Shown: piece after piece, positions 10,401-19,404 of the stretch | Layout of the letters: every line of letters starts with the position of its first letter | How positions within the stretch are numbered: the first letter of the stretch is position 1 | Assembly: GCF_001874645.1 (NCBI RefSeq) | Contig: NZ_CP017886.1 | Location: 2,170,001 to 2,234,000 of the forward strand | Source of the DNA: Pseudomonas frederiksbergensis | GTDB taxonomy: Bacteria; Pseudomonadota; Gammaproteobacteria; Pseudomonadales; Pseudomonadaceae | Direction of reading: 5' to 3' | DNA: 64,000 nt | Notes under the pieces: generated by a model | What the model was told of the DNA's origin: nothing | Seen by the model: only the letters and a program-made list of their open reading frames with translations | Databases searched by the model: none | Position numbers and translations under genes: made by a program

Positions 10401-12687
10401 AATTTTCCAGCGCTGCGGGAATCCGCCCAGCCAGTATTTGCTTTCCTAGCTCACCGGCGTCGGCGTAAACCTTGAAGCGTTCAAGGGAATCGACCAGCAT
10501 CGCCGGCGGTGCTTCGTGCTCGACATGCATCCTGCGCAACGCGTCTTCCTTGACGCCACTGACGGTCAGTACCTGCTTGAGGGATTCATCGGACATTGCA
10601 TCCGTTACACCGCCCGCTCGCCTTAACAAGCGGTTTTTGTCCCACTCCAGAGGACGATCGAGTTCAGTCTTCCAGCTCCCTGCGCCGTTATGCTCCAGCA
10701 AGGGCTGATACGCGCCTGGACGGTCAGGGTGCTTGAGGCGATGCAGTCCGGTCTCTGGATCCTGCGCCACCACGTAATGCTTGTCATCGAGTCGCAGCAC
10801 CTCCTTGCCCTCATGCGGGTAAAGACCCAGCTCGTTGGGTGCCGAGGCTGGCGGCAAGGTCACCGGGTGCTCGTAAGGCGACAGGTCAGGGTTCCACAGG
10901 CGCTCCTTGCCATTGACCTGCACGACCTTGAGGTTCTCGACGAAGGGTGAAATCGCGACGGGTGCCACCGGCGTTTTCGGTATCACATGCGCCGCGCCCA
11001 TCAGCGCCAATTGCGCAAAGTTGATCAATACGCCGTTGATACAAGCCGAGGCTTGCTCTTTATCCCCTTTGCTCCAGTCCTCGACGCCTTCCGCCACCTC
11101 CGCCAGCATCTGCGCAACCATGATGCCCAGTACAGCCTCGTTCAATCCGGGCACCAGCATCGCGCCGAAGCTGAACACGTTCCAGCCGATGTCCAGATAG
11201 CTGGTCAAGCGCTTCCAGCGACTGGTTGCATCTTCATCACCGGTGGGTACGGCAATGAAGCGCGCATCGCCAATGACCTTGTCCCGCCGTTCCTGAAACA
11301 GCGCGATCCACACGTTATTGGCGATCAGATGGGTGATGGGTTCTGCGTCGGGATTTTCGACCGCGGTTTCGCGCCACCAGGGGCCCATGTCGAGGGGCTC
11401 TCGCTGGTGCCAGGTCATGGTTTTGAGACGTTCGTTGACCCGGGCGAAAAAATGCCCCTTGTCCTTCTGCGCCACGAACCGGCTGAAAAATGCCTGGTAA
11501 TCCGGATCACGCAGTTGGCTGATCAATGCCTTCATGAACTCGGCCAGTGAGGCATATTCTTTCAGCGGATGGTCAGGGTCATCCGGAACATAGGCGATCA
11601 AAGGGCCGGTGAGCCGGCTCTGTTGATAAATGTCTTCGTTGCGCAGCATTTCGTCGCCGACACCGGTAGGGCCATTGGCGAAAAAAGCCTCGATCAGTTT
11701 GAATTTCTCATATTCGTTGCCGGATAAAAACGGAATACGCCGAGACCAGTCCAGCCAGAATTTCACGCTATCGGGGGTCAGGGCATCGACGGCTTTCTTC
11801 AACGCCGACGCCTCGCCCACGGCGCTGAACAGCACGACCGACGTCAGACGGAAGCCCATCAGCGACAACCGATGGCTGCGCAGAGGCAAGCCATGGAAGC
11901 TGATCTCCTGTTTTTCTTCGATCACTTCCCGCAACCGATCGTAGGCATAAGCACTGACGTCACCCTTCAGACGGGCGATAAAGGCCGAAGACCTGAAGGC
12001 TGCTTTTTCACTGGCAACCGAGCTCTTCTGTAGCCTGAGTTTCGCATCGGGGTCCGTTGGCAAAAGCTTGGCTTTGATATGGGTTTGATATTGCCCACCG
12101 ATGTCCAGCCTGCGGCACAGGCTGGCGAATCTTGCCGGCGTGATGATCTTGATGTGTCGTGGTTGCCCCCGGGAATCGTTGCGAAATACGCCCGACTCAC
12201 TGCGGAATGCACCCTCTTGAGTTTCCGCTTCTTCAAAATTGTGCAGCGCCGCGGCGAGTAATGAACTACGCCGTATACGGGTGGCCCCATTATCGATGCC
12301 TAAAATACTGTCCGGAACATACAGATGCAGCGACAGTGCCTCGGGATCTTCGTCAGCATTGAAATTCGATTGCAACAGGGTAGTGAGCAAGCGTTTGCCA
12401 AAGGCATCGATATCGCTTTGAAGATCCTCCAGAAGTTCATCCAGCTCGCCTTGCAGGCGCCAGCGTTCGTTGATCAGATCTTTCAGATACCGCCGATCGA
12501 TTTCCCGCGTGTTCACGTACCAGTCCGGCATCGTTGCCTTCAGCGGCAACATGGATTCCAGCAGGGACGGTGATGCCTTTTTTATTGCAGCGGGAATGAC
12601 CTCAGTCATTCGTTGCGTGTGAACACTCTCGTTAACCCTGATGGCAGAGTGCGTGCTCGTCGAATTGCTTCCTTGCAAGTCAGACAT
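7414..12687 (-). CDS. Intact DUF6543-LRR-NEL effector-like protein (putative E3 ubiquitin ligase)
   Basis: This is a 1,757-residue protein starting at ATG 12687-12685. Domains in order: a polar N-terminus (1-35); a DUF6543/dermonecrotic-toxin-like region (about 40-600) with hydrophobic helices around 510-600 that include NVFSFGAMLVPGLNEAVLGI; a linker conserved with the broken paralogue (about 850-1150, with NGDNFYASVLHALPD); one LRR block (about 1200-1350, motifs LRSLDVTGNLLNRLP and IYLDLRNNHISRIP); and a C-terminal NEL-like region whose RTQCVDG motif places the likely catalytic Cys at residue 1494. NEL ligases such as IpaH and SspH act as secreted effectors in eukaryotic cells and LRRs select substrates; that role here is inferred. 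No signal peptide, type III chaperone or secretion genes are visible nearby. The upstream DNA is AT-rich and has an inverted repeat, which suggests a regulated accessory gene. Confidence 0.85.
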   Translation of the reverse strand: MSDLQGSNSTSTHSAIRVNESVHTQRMTEVIPAAIKKASPSLLESMLPLKATMPDWYVNTREIDRRYLKDLINERWRLQGELDELLEDLQSDIDAFGKRLLTTLLQSNFNADEDPEALSLHLYVPDSILGIDNGATRIRRSSLLAAALHNFEEAETQEGAFRSESGVFRNDSRGQPRHIKIITPARFASLCRRLDIGGQYQTHIKAKLLPTDPDAKLRLQKSSVASEKAAFRSSAFIARLKGDVSAYAYDRLREVIEEKQEISFHGLPLRSHRLSLMGFRLTSVVLFSAVGEASALKKAVDALTPDSVKFWLDWSRRIPFLSGNEYEKFKLIEAFFANGPTGVGDEMLRNEDIYQQSRLTGPLIAYVPDDPDHPLKEYASLAEFMKALISQLRDPDYQAFFSRFVAQKDKGHFFARVNERLKTMTWHQREPLDMGPWWRETAVENPDAEPITHLIANNVWIALFQERRDKVIGDARFIAVPTGDEDATSRWKRLTSYLDIGWNVFSFGAMLVPGLNEAVLGIMVAQMLAEVAEGVEDWSKGDKEQASACINGVLINFAQLALMGAAHVIPKTPVAPVAISPFVENLKVVQVNGKERLWNPDLSPYEHPVTLPPASAPNELGLYPHEGKEVLRLDDKHYVVAQDPETGLHRLKHPDRPGAYQPLLEHNGAGSWKTELDRPLEWDKNRLLRRAGGVTDAMSDESLKQVLTVSGVKEDALRRMHVEHEAPPAMLVDSLERFKVYADAGELGKQILAGRIPAALENSIPAFMIELPRWPESRAITLFDGPGLEGTSYDFGNVMVKPERQIKLTRAELRAGQLPQRVIENFSEPEVHELLGQSISSDRQVRIDELRKRLAGQAEQNRQRTFETLYKQQDVSDDFRVRLLRNAYPQLPVVVAEELLRDASPEALRHLTEKRRVPLSLRERARTAQARVRSSRAYEGLYLESLEGSDTRRLELASLAAMPGWSAEVRIEIRAWSFTGELQASVGPEAAPIRKVLFFDEKGLYHARDEHALHLHNGDNFYASVLHALPDSERKALGFEIHEGDKLKQALQRSPLSHERFDSVLEQHPVRKPAYDPKVMRLRGGMPGYARQMSVGTIRQRLGWLYPGFSEAEVGELMSGFGAAAPERLKALEDEFDQLALSLNRWVNAPATLPSTGVVAALETRSRQQLSATLKQCWQRTGPAGIEVPGIVRPQALILDGQSMNRHIASMPKLTANFDHVTRLSIRQADMLASQAHFLEPFRQLRSLDVTGNLLNRLPPAIGEMHYFEDLGLSDNRIELTHQAVARLKGMIRLQVLGFRGNPLRLVPDISRMPDLHMLNLENTGIDSWPTGLFAQARPRNIYLDLRNNHISRIPNVAPGSFRAELLARTLLSRGPEWISPETLDTLRLYTESVGLDPERPYPPRGTLDSTQWAEGMTDHWQARQAIWDAVEDEYNSEYFFNELRRLTRSADFMAGGLYRQELTVKVWRMLEAMEENSELRTTIFAEAVARTQCVDGATQLFNVLGMKVLVHEIYGLGNSALIEAELLELAKGKSRLDEIERIAEHHIAERIRQGEQIQRVDADGNVRGTIDVVEVHLAFTTELAKPDSLNGLDLPWQSRSMQFRNIAGVSAQEIESARLRVLDLEQGDLLRDSIADQPFWKSYVEGANRARIRPLDRKMNALYEFRVALDERAEGAALPPEEKDRLKTQIRTLAFELGKPESDFAPGKVMTDDEFSEQYNVLRVEKENLLKVLTQQAMDRAKMQRVEIPFTVESNG

Positions 12688-12702
12688 GGTTCAAATCTCA
12701 AA

Positions 12703-12731
12703 ATGAATAGTGAAGCCAATAGACTATTCAT
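12703..12731. promoter_or_regulatory. 9-bp inverted repeat upstream of the effector gene
   Basis: ATGAATAGT (12703-12711) and ACTATTCAT (12723-12731) are perfect inverted half-sites 11 bases apart, 16-44 bp upstream of the effector ATG, in AT-rich DNA. The spacing suits a dimeric repressor site, or a 5' UTR hairpin if transcription starts further upstream. I do not recognise the regulator. Confidence 0.45.
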
Positions 12732-12924
12732 ACGTCAGTAAAACAAAAGCCTGAATAACTGTTGATTAAAGAGAGCGAAATATACTCATCGTTCGAAAAA
12801 CAAACGCATAGATATAGATCTATACCACCCCTGAAGCGGCTCATTGTGCGGCCGCCCAGCGGGAGGTTTACTCCCGACCCAAAGGGGCTACTATTTCGAT
12901 ACACCTCGTCCCAGGAACCTGCCC

Positions 12925-14064
12925 ATGCGATTACCCGACTTCATCAGGCAACACGTGGATTGCATCGTCGACGAATGGGAACAATTCGCCCAATCCATTG
13001 CCCCTGACCCTGATTCCATGGACCGGGCAACCCTGCGCGACCACGCCAAGTCAATCCTGCTGGCCGCTTCCCGTGACATGACCACCACCCAGACCGACCG
13101 CGAACAAGCGGCCAAGGCCAGAGGCGAAGGCCCGGAGAAAACGCCCAGCCTGGACAAGGCCGCAGCCAGTCATGGCGAGCTTCGGCATAACGTGGGGTTT
13201 GATCTGGTGCAGATGACCGCTGAGTTCCGGCATTTGCGGGCCAGTGTGATTCGCCTGTGGGTCAACAGCCTGGAGTCGCCGGACGTGGCGTACCTGGAGG
13301 ACATGATCCGTTTCAACGAAGCCATCGACGAAGCCCTGGCCGAATCCACTGCGGCCTACGCTGAGCAGGTCAATCGTTCACGGGACATCTTCCTGGCCAT
13401 TCTGGGTCATGACCTGCGCGCGCCCTTGCAGGCAGTGAACATGTCCACCGAGATGCTGCAACGCAAGGCCAAACTGGACGCCGACGCCCAGACCTATGTG
13501 GCAAACATCAAGACCAGCACCCGGCACATGGCGGCGATGGTCAGTGATTTGCTGGAACTGGTGCGCAGCCGCTTGGGCAGCAGCCTGCCGATCGAACCGG
13601 CACCGATGGACCTGGCCGCTGCCGCAAAAGCTGCGCTGGACGAAGCCGGCGCCGGGCAACCGGACTGCCACTCACACCTGATAGTCGAAGGCGACACCCA
13701 TGGCATCTGGGACCGCACGCGCCTCGGCCAACTGCTGCAAAACCTTGTCGGTAATGCCTTGCAGCACGGTGCCAATCGACACCCCGTGACACTGAGCATC
13801 CTGGGAGAAAAAGATCAGGTGACGCTGACCATGCACAACCACGGAGCACCCATTCCTGCCGACGCACTGCCGACGATTTTCGACCCACTGGTACGCAGCG
13901 CCAGCGAAGAGCTCGCCGGCCCTTCCACCAGCCTCGGGCTCGGCCTGTTCATCGTCAAACAAGTGGTGGACGCCCATCAGGGCACTATCGAGGTCAGCTC
14001 CAGTGAGGCCGAGGGCACGACGTTCAGCGTGGTGTTGCCGAGGGTGTCGCGAGTGGTTTCGTAA
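12925..14064 (+). CDS. Soluble sensor histidine kinase with RsbRD-like N-terminus
   Basis: The product has 379 residues from ATG 12925, chosen because AGGAA precedes it and MRLPDFIRQHVDCIVDEWE is the expected domain start; an in-frame ATG at 12844 lacks this support. Residues 1-135 are a helical region like the RsbT co-antagonist RsbRD N-terminal domain, a presumed sensor. HisKA follows with phospho-accepting His162 in GHDLRAPL. The ATPase domain has the N box QNLVGNALQHG and the G2 box GLGLFIVKQ. There is no membrane segment, HAMP or receiver domain, so it is cytoplasmic and should signal to a separate regulator. No response-regulator gene adjoins it. It is divergent from the effector gene; a functional link is only a possibility. 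Confidence 0.85.
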   Translation: MRLPDFIRQHVDCIVDEWEQFAQSIAPDPDSMDRATLRDHAKSILLAASRDMTTTQTDREQAAKARGEGPEKTPSLDKAAASHGELRHNVGFDLVQMTAEFRHLRASVIRLWVNSLESPDVAYLEDMIRFNEAIDEALAESTAAYAEQVNRSRDIFLAILGHDLRAPLQAVNMSTEMLQRKAKLDADAQTYVANIKTSTRHMAAMVSDLLELVRSRLGSSLPIEPAPMDLAAAAKAALDEAGAGQPDCHSHLIVEGDTHGIWDRTRLGQLLQNLVGNALQHGANRHPVTLSILGEKDQVTLTMHNHGAPIPADALPTIFDPLVRSASEELAGPSTSLGLGLFIVKQVVDAHQGTIEVSSSEAEGTTFSVVLPRVSRVVS

Positions 14065-14244
14065 GCGCAGGTGGCGATGTTTAAAGGTTCAGCGTCAGCC
14101 AGGAATTATCCGGCGTGTTTTGACCGTTGCGATCAACGACGGCCAACGCCCCGGGTTCATTGCTCCATAGTCCCCCTGCATTTGCCCCAACCCCCCATGT
14201 CTGCTAGTGTCGCGCCGGTTAAACGTCTACCGGAAATTGCCGCC

Positions 14245-14487
14245 ATGGCCCGCAAAAAAGCTGCACTGGATTTCGAACAATCCCTCGCTGACCTGCAAAC
14301 GCTGGTTGAACGCCTGGAGAACGGCGAGCTGTCGCTGGAAGACTCGTTGACGGCTTTCGAGCAAGGCATCGGTCTGACCCGTGATTGCCAGGCTGCGCTG
14401 GCGCAGGCCGAGCAGAAGGTTCAGGTGCTGCTTGAGCGCGATGGCGAGCTGACCGAGGCTCCCTTTGACGCGGAACAGCCAGAATGA
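14245..14487 (+). CDS. xseB: Exodeoxyribonuclease VII small subunit
   Basis: The product has 80 residues from ATG 14245, the usual family length; a longer upstream in-frame start is not conserved. [20 protein letters not shown] followed by a helical [11 protein letters not shown] region is typical of XseB, which joins the large subunit XseA to degrade single-stranded DNA into oligonucleotides. It overlaps ispA by 4 bp (ATGA), so the two are translationally coupled. The order xseB-ispA-dxs is the standard gammaproteobacterial isoprenoid operon. Confidence 0.95.
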   Translation: MARKKAALDFEQSLADLQTLVERLENGELSLEDSLTAFEQGIGLTRDCQAALAQAEQKVQVLLERDGELTEAPFDAEQPE

Positions 14488-15371
14488 TCGCGGCGTATTC
14501 GGCCAGCAGTCAGGCCCGGGTCAACGCGGCACTCGAAACCCTGTTCAACGCCCCGAGTCCTGAACTCGCACGCTTATATGAAGCGATGCGCTACAGCGTG
14601 ATGAATGGCGGCAAACGCGTGCGCCCGTTGCTGGCCTATGCGGCCTGCGAGGCGCTGGGCGGTGATGCGGAGCACGCCAACGGTGCGGCCTGTGCGGTGG
14701 AGTTGATCCACGCGTACTCGCTGGTGCACGACGATTTGCCGGCGATGGACGACGACGATCTGCGTCGCGGTCAACCGACCACTCATAAAAAATTCGACGA
14801 AGCCTGCGCGATTCTCGCCGGTGACGGCCTGCAAAGCCTGGCTTTCAGCGCCCTGCTCGACCCCCGCCTGAATTCGGCGGACGCCGAGACTCGCCTGCAA
14901 ATGGTCAGCGCCCTGGCGTTGGCGGCGGGCCCGGCCGGGATGGTTGGCGGTCAGGCCATCGACCTGGGCTCGGTCGGTTTGAAGCTTGATCAGAAAGCCC
15001 TCGAATACATGCACCGGCACAAGACCGGCGCGCTGATCGAAGCCAGCGTCAAGCTTGGCGCCCTGGCCAGTGGCCGCGCCGAGAAAGACGAACTCAAATC
15101 CTTGCAGACTTATGCGCAGGCCATCGGCCTGGCGTTTCAGGTGCAGGACGACATTCTCGACGTCGAAAGCGATACCGAAACCCTCGGCAAGCGCCAGGGC
15201 GCAGATATTGCCCGGGACAAACCGACTTACCCGGCGCTGCTCGGCCTCGATGCGGCCAAGGCCTATGCCCTGGAACTGCGCGATCAGGCCCTGCACGCAC
15301 TGCGACCGTTTGACGCGGCGGCCGAACCGCTGCGTGATCTGGCGCGCTATATCGTTGAACGCCGCAGCTGA
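14484..15371 (+). CDS. ispA: Farnesyl diphosphate synthase
   Basis: This 295-residue polyprenyl synthase condenses isopentenyl diphosphate with dimethylallyl and geranyl diphosphates to give farnesyl diphosphate, the precursor of undecaprenyl carriers and quinones. The first Asp-rich motif is [15 protein letters not shown] (about residues 84-98), with a second at DDILDVESD (about 224). The chain-length region and full family length are present. Its start overlaps the xseB stop and dxs follows after 111 bp, a gap that holds a plausible TATAAC -10 element just before dxs. Confidence 0.95.
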   Translation: MIAAYSASSQARVNAALETLFNAPSPELARLYEAMRYSVMNGGKRVRPLLAYAACEALGGDAEHANGAACAVELIHAYSLVHDDLPAMDDDDLRRGQPTTHKKFDEACAILAGDGLQSLAFSALLDPRLNSADAETRLQMVSALALAAGPAGMVGGQAIDLGSVGLKLDQKALEYMHRHKTGALIEASVKLGALASGRAEKDELKSLQTYAQAIGLAFQVQDDILDVESDTETLGKRQGADIARDKPTYPALLGLDAAKAYALELRDQALHALRPFDAAAEPLRDLARYIVERRS

Positions 15372-15482
15372 TCAGTCGCACGCGGCTCAACTGCATATCG
15401 GCCAAGTTCCGAGCTCTGCGTGGGCAGCGTGCGATGCATCAGGTAAACTGCCGCATCTTTTATACCTATAACGATTCGCCTG

Positions 15483-17381
15483 ATGCCCACGACGTTTCAT
15501 GAGATTCCCCGCAAGCGCCCGACCACGCCCCTGCTCGACCGTGCCAACACGCCGGACGGCTTGCGCCGGTTAGGCGAAGCCGAGCTGGAAACCCTGGCGA
15601 ATGAGTTGCGCCTGGAATTGCTCTATACGGTCGGTCAGACCGGCGGGCATTTCGGTGCCGGCCTGGGTGTTATCGAGCTGACTATCGCGTTGCATTACGT
15701 TTTCGACACCCCGGACGACCGGTTGGTGTGGGACGTCGGCCATCAGGCTTATCCACACAAGATCCTCACCGGTCGCCGCGAGCGCATGGGTACCCTGCGC
15801 CAGAAGGACGGCCTTGCGGCCTTCCCGCGTCGTTCCGAGAGCGAGTACGACACCTTTGGCGTCGGCCACTCCAGCACCTCGATCAGCGCAGCGCTGGGCA
15901 TGGCGATTGCCGCCCGCCTGCAAAACAGCGATCGCAAGGCGATCGCCGTGATCGGCGACGGCGCACTGACCGCGGGCATGGCGTTCGAAGCGCTGAATCA
16001 TGCGCCGGAAGTCAACGCCAACATGCTGGTGATCCTCAACGACAACGATATGTCGATCTCGCGCAATGTGGGCGGGCTGTCGAATTATCTGGCGAAAATC
16101 CTCTCCAGCCGCACTTACGCGAGCATGCGTGAAGGCAGCAAAAAGGTCCTGTCGCGCCTGCCCGGCGCCTGGGAAATCGCCCGTCGTACCGAAGAATACG
16201 CAAAAGGCATGCTGGTTCCCGGCACCCTGTTCGAAGAACTGGGCTGGAACTACATCGGCCCGATCGACGGCCATGATCTGCCCACCCTGATCGCCACCCT
16301 GCGCAACATGCGCGACCTCAAGGGCCCGCAGTTCCTGCACGTCGTCACCAAAAAAGGCAAAGGCTTCGCCCCGGCGGAAGTCGACCCGATCGGTTACCAC
16401 GCGATCACCAAGCTCGAACCGCTGGACGCTCCAGCCGCCGCGCCGAAAAAAGCCGGTGGGCCGAAGTACTCCGGTGTGTTTGGCGAGTGGCTGTGCGACA
16501 TGGCCGCTGCTGACCCGCGCCTGGTCGGTATCACGCCGGCGATGAAAGAAGGCTCCGACCTGGTGGCCTTCAGCGAACGCTTCCCGCTGCGCTATTTCGA
16601 CGTGGCGATTGCCGAGCAACACGCGGTCACTCTCGCCGCCGGCATGGCTTGCGAAGGCGCCAAACCGGTGGTGGCGATCTACTCGACGTTCCTGCAACGT
16701 GCCTACGACCAGCTGGTTCACGACGTGGCGGTGCAAAACCTCGACGTGCTGTTCGCCATCGACCGTGCCGGTCTGGTGGGCGAAGACGGCCCGACTCACG
16801 CCGGCAGTTTCGACCTGTCGTTCCTGCGGTGCATCCCCGGCATGGTGGTGATGACCCCGAGCGACGAAAACGAGCTGCGCAAAATGCTCAGCACCGGCCA
16901 TCTGTACAATGGCCCGGCGGCAGTGCGTTACCCACGCGGCACGGGGCCGAACGCAACTATCGAGAAGAACCTCGATCCGATTGAAATCGGCAAAGGCGTG
17001 ATTCGTCGTCAGGGCAACACTGTCGCCCTGCTGGTGTTCGGCGTGCAACTGACCGAAGCACTGAAAGTCGCTGAAAAACTCGATGCGACCGTGGTCGACA
17101 TGCGCTTCGTCAAACCGCTCGATGAAGCGTTGGTACGCGAGGTCGCTGGCAACCACGCGCTGCTGGTGACCATTGAAGAAAACGCCATCATGGGCGGTGC
17201 CGGTAGCGCGGTCAGCGAGTTCCTCGCCCGCGAAAACCTGCTCAAGCCCGTACTGCACCTGGGCTTGCCGGACGTCTACGTCGAGCACGCCAAACCGGCG
17301 CAAATGCTCGCCGAATGCGGTCTGGACGAAGCGGGCATCGAAGCGTCCATTCGCGAGCGCCTGCAACTGCTCAACCAGTAA
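15483..17381 (+). CDS. dxs: 1-deoxy-D-xylulose-5-phosphate synthase
   Basis: The product has 632 residues. This thiamine-diphosphate enzyme joins pyruvate and glyceraldehyde 3-phosphate in the first step of the MEP isoprenoid pathway. The transketolase-type N-terminus carries the metal/ThDP motif [15 protein letters not shown] and [13 protein letters not shown]; the pyrimidine-binding domain has [15 protein letters not shown]; the C-terminal transketolase domain ends the protein. Full length with no lesions. It follows xseB and ispA. A REP repeat lies immediately downstream and may end the transcript. Confidence 0.97.
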   Translation: MPTTFHEIPRKRPTTPLLDRANTPDGLRRLGEAELETLANELRLELLYTVGQTGGHFGAGLGVIELTIALHYVFDTPDDRLVWDVGHQAYPHKILTGRRERMGTLRQKDGLAAFPRRSESEYDTFGVGHSSTSISAALGMAIAARLQNSDRKAIAVIGDGALTAGMAFEALNHAPEVNANMLVILNDNDMSISRNVGGLSNYLAKILSSRTYASMREGSKKVLSRLPGAWEIARRTEEYAKGMLVPGTLFEELGWNYIGPIDGHDLPTLIATLRNMRDLKGPQFLHVVTKKGKGFAPAEVDPIGYHAITKLEPLDAPAAAPKKAGGPKYSGVFGEWLCDMAAADPRLVGITPAMKEGSDLVAFSERFPLRYFDVAIAEQHAVTLAAGMACEGAKPVVAIYSTFLQRAYDQLVHDVAVQNLDVLFAIDRAGLVGEDGPTHAGSFDLSFLRCIPGMVVMTPSDENELRKMLSTGHLYNGPAAVRYPRGTGPNATIEKNLDPIEIGKGVIRRQGNTVALLVFGVQLTEALKVAEKLDATVVDMRFVKPLDEALVREVAGNHALLVTIEENAIMGGAGSAVSEFLARENLLKPVLHLGLPDVYVEHAKPAQMLAECGLDEAGIEASIRERLQLLNQ

Positions 17382-17392
17382 CGCACTCCCCC

Positions 17393-17459
17393 GTAGGAGC
17401 TACCGCAGGCTGCGATCTTTTGATGTCCCATAAAGATCGCAGCCTTCGGCGGCTCCTAC
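17393..17459. repeat. Paired REP-like repeat, copy 1
   Basis: Two inverted arms, GTAGGAGCTACCGCAGGCTG.. at 17393 and ..TTCGGCGGCTCCTAC ending at 17459, with GATCTTTT and AAAGATC near the centre. The arrangement resembles a REPIN doublet. It fills most of the gap between dxs and the TonB receptor gene. Confidence 0.75.
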
Positions 17460-17487
17460 GCGCATTGGTAACTGCCACGGACTGCCC

Positions 17488-19371
17488 ATGAAACTCCCCC
17501 GCCTCGCGCTGACGTTGAGCCTTTTGCCTGCCGGTCAGCTTTTGGCTGACACCTTCGAGCGCGAGCAAGCCCTGAAACTGCCCGACGTACTGATCAGCGC
17601 CAACCGTCAGGTCGAAGCGCGCAACGACAGCAGCGCCGCCAACACCGTGTTTACCCGTGAAGACATCGACCGCCTGCAACCGAGCAGTGTGACGGACCTG
17701 CTGAGCCGGGTGCCCGGCGTACAGGTCTCGCAAAGCGGCGGACGCGGCAGCCTGCCGGGGATTTACATTCGTGGTACCGGCTCGGCACAAAGCCTGGTAC
17801 TGGTGGACGGCCAACGCATCGGCAACTCGACGTCCGGCGACAGTAATCTGCAGCACCTGAACATCCAGCAGATCGAGCGTGTGGAAGTGCTGCGCGGTTC
17901 ACGCTCGGTGATCTACGGCAGCGACGCGATTGGCGGGGTGATTCAGATCTTTACCCGTCGCAGCACCGAATCGGGGTTGCAACCGCGCGTGCACATGGGC
18001 TTTGGCAGCAACCAGACCTGGGAGCGCAGCCTGGGCTTGTCCGGGGGTGACGCGCAAACCCGCTTCAACCTCGGCGCCAGCCTCGATGACACCGCCGGGA
18101 TCAATCGCACTCACGAATCCTATCCCAGCGATGACGACCACGATGCCTATCGCAACAAGTCCCTGAGCCTAAGCCTGAGTCATGCCTTCAATGACGATAT
18201 CGAGGCCGGCCTGAACATCCTCGATAACCGTGGCAAGAGCGAGTTTGACAACCCGTTCGGTCGCTACGACATGAGCACCGGTAACAGCGTCCAGCAAAAG
18301 CCCTACAACGATTTCACCGTGAGCAGTTTCAGCAGTTATGTCGACGCACGCATCAACGATGCGTGGAAGTCCCGCGTGGAACTGGGCCACAGCGAAAACC
18401 GCGAAGAAACCTTCGACACGCTCAGCGACGATCACAGCGTGTTCAACACCTATCGCAATTCGCTGAACTGGCAGAACGACCTGACACTGAACCGGCAGAA
18501 CAGCCTGATTCTTGGCGGCGATTGGTACGAAGACCGGGTCAATAGCAGCACACCGTTCGACGAAGACAGCCGCTGGAACCGCGCGGTGTTTATCCAGCAT
18601 CGCTTCCAGGCGCAAAACTTCTCCACCGAACTGGGTCTGCGGCGCGATCAGAATCAGCAGTTTGGTGGCCAGAACAGTTGGAGCGGCACCTTCACCCTGC
18701 CGCTGAACCCGGACAACGACGTGTTGCTGAGCTACAGCGAAGGCTTCCGCGCGCCGACCTTCAACGACCTCTACTACCCGGACTTCAGCAACCCGAACCT
18801 GAAACCCGAAACCTCGAAAAGCTACGAGGTGCAGTGGCGCAGTCAACTGAGCGAAACCAGTCGGCTGGAAGCCTCGCTGTACCGCACCGACCTTGAAGAC
18901 GCGATCATCTTCGGCAGCCATTCACGCCCGGAAAACATCGCGTCGGCACGGATCAATGGTTTCGAAGCTGCCCTCAAGCAGGAGGCGTTCGGCTGGCAGA
19001 GCAACCTCGGCGTTTCGATCATCGACCCACGGGATCGCGACAGCGGCCACACGCTGGCTCGTCGTGCACGACGGACCTTGAGCCTGGATCTGGACCGTCA
19101 GTTTGATCGACTTGGCCTCGGCGCCACCTGGCAAGCAGTGAGCAGCAGTTATGACGACAAGGACAACCGTCAGCCGCTGGGCGGTTACGCCCTGCTAGGA
19201 TTACGCAGCAGTTGGGCGTTGAATCACCAGATCACGCTGGAGATGAAAGTCGATAACCTGCTGAACAAGGATTACAGCCGCGCGCTCTACGAGCATGACG
19301 GTAGCCAGTACAGGTATCGCGAAGAAGGTCGGGCGTTGATGTTTGGGGTGACCTGGATGCCGCAGCTCTGA
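17488..19371 (+). CDS. btuB: BtuB-like TonB-dependent outer-membrane receptor
   Basis: The product has 627 residues. The signal peptide (about 1-20, ending QLLA) is followed by a TonB-box-like LPDVLISA, a plug domain (about 45-155, with IYIRGTGSAQSLVLVDGQRI and IERVEVLRGSRSVIYGSDAI) and a beta barrel ending in a C-terminal aromatic-rich strand (MFGVTWMPQL). The family moves cobalamin across the outer membrane using TonB energy. The neighbouring convergent BtuF-like gene supports a B12 role. Only 106 bp, mostly a REP repeat, separates it from dxs, so there is no room for the usual cobalamin riboswitch directly upstream. Another corrinoid or substrate remains possible. Confidence 0.85.
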   Translation: MKLPRLALTLSLLPAGQLLADTFEREQALKLPDVLISANRQVEARNDSSAANTVFTREDIDRLQPSSVTDLLSRVPGVQVSQSGGRGSLPGIYIRGTGSAQSLVLVDGQRIGNSTSGDSNLQHLNIQQIERVEVLRGSRSVIYGSDAIGGVIQIFTRRSTESGLQPRVHMGFGSNQTWERSLGLSGGDAQTRFNLGASLDDTAGINRTHESYPSDDDHDAYRNKSLSLSLSHAFNDDIEAGLNILDNRGKSEFDNPFGRYDMSTGNSVQQKPYNDFTVSSFSSYVDARINDAWKSRVELGHSENREETFDTLSDDHSVFNTYRNSLNWQNDLTLNRQNSLILGGDWYEDRVNSSTPFDEDSRWNRAVFIQHRFQAQNFSTELGLRRDQNQQFGGQNSWSGTFTLPLNPDNDVLLSYSEGFRAPTFNDLYYPDFSNPNLKPETSKSYEVQWRSQLSETSRLEASLYRTDLEDAIIFGSHSRPENIASARINGFEAALKQEAFGWQSNLGVSIIDPRDRDSGHTLARRARRTLSLDLDRQFDRLGLGATWQAVSSSYDDKDNRQPLGGYALLGLRSSWALNHQITLEMKVDNLLNKDYSRALYEHDGSQYRYREEGRALMFGVTWMPQL

Positions 19372-19377
19372 CCTCTC

Positions 19378-19399
19378 GTTCCACGCTCTGCGCGGGAAC
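19378..19399. repeat. Short palindromic repeat (CTCTGCG type), copy 1
   Basis: GTTCC (19378-19382) and GGAAC (19395-19399) flank CACGCTCTGCGCG. It matches the better-preserved copy at 40113-40133. It lies between the convergent btuB and btuF-like stops and could serve as a bidirectional terminator. Confidence 0.6.
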
Positions 19400-19404
19400 G
19401 ATCG

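Noticed and set aside
12739..12924. In-frame upstream start for the histidine kinase at 12844
   Set aside because: The added residues (Gly/Pro/Arg-rich) do not belong to the domain, and the AGGAA site favours 12925.
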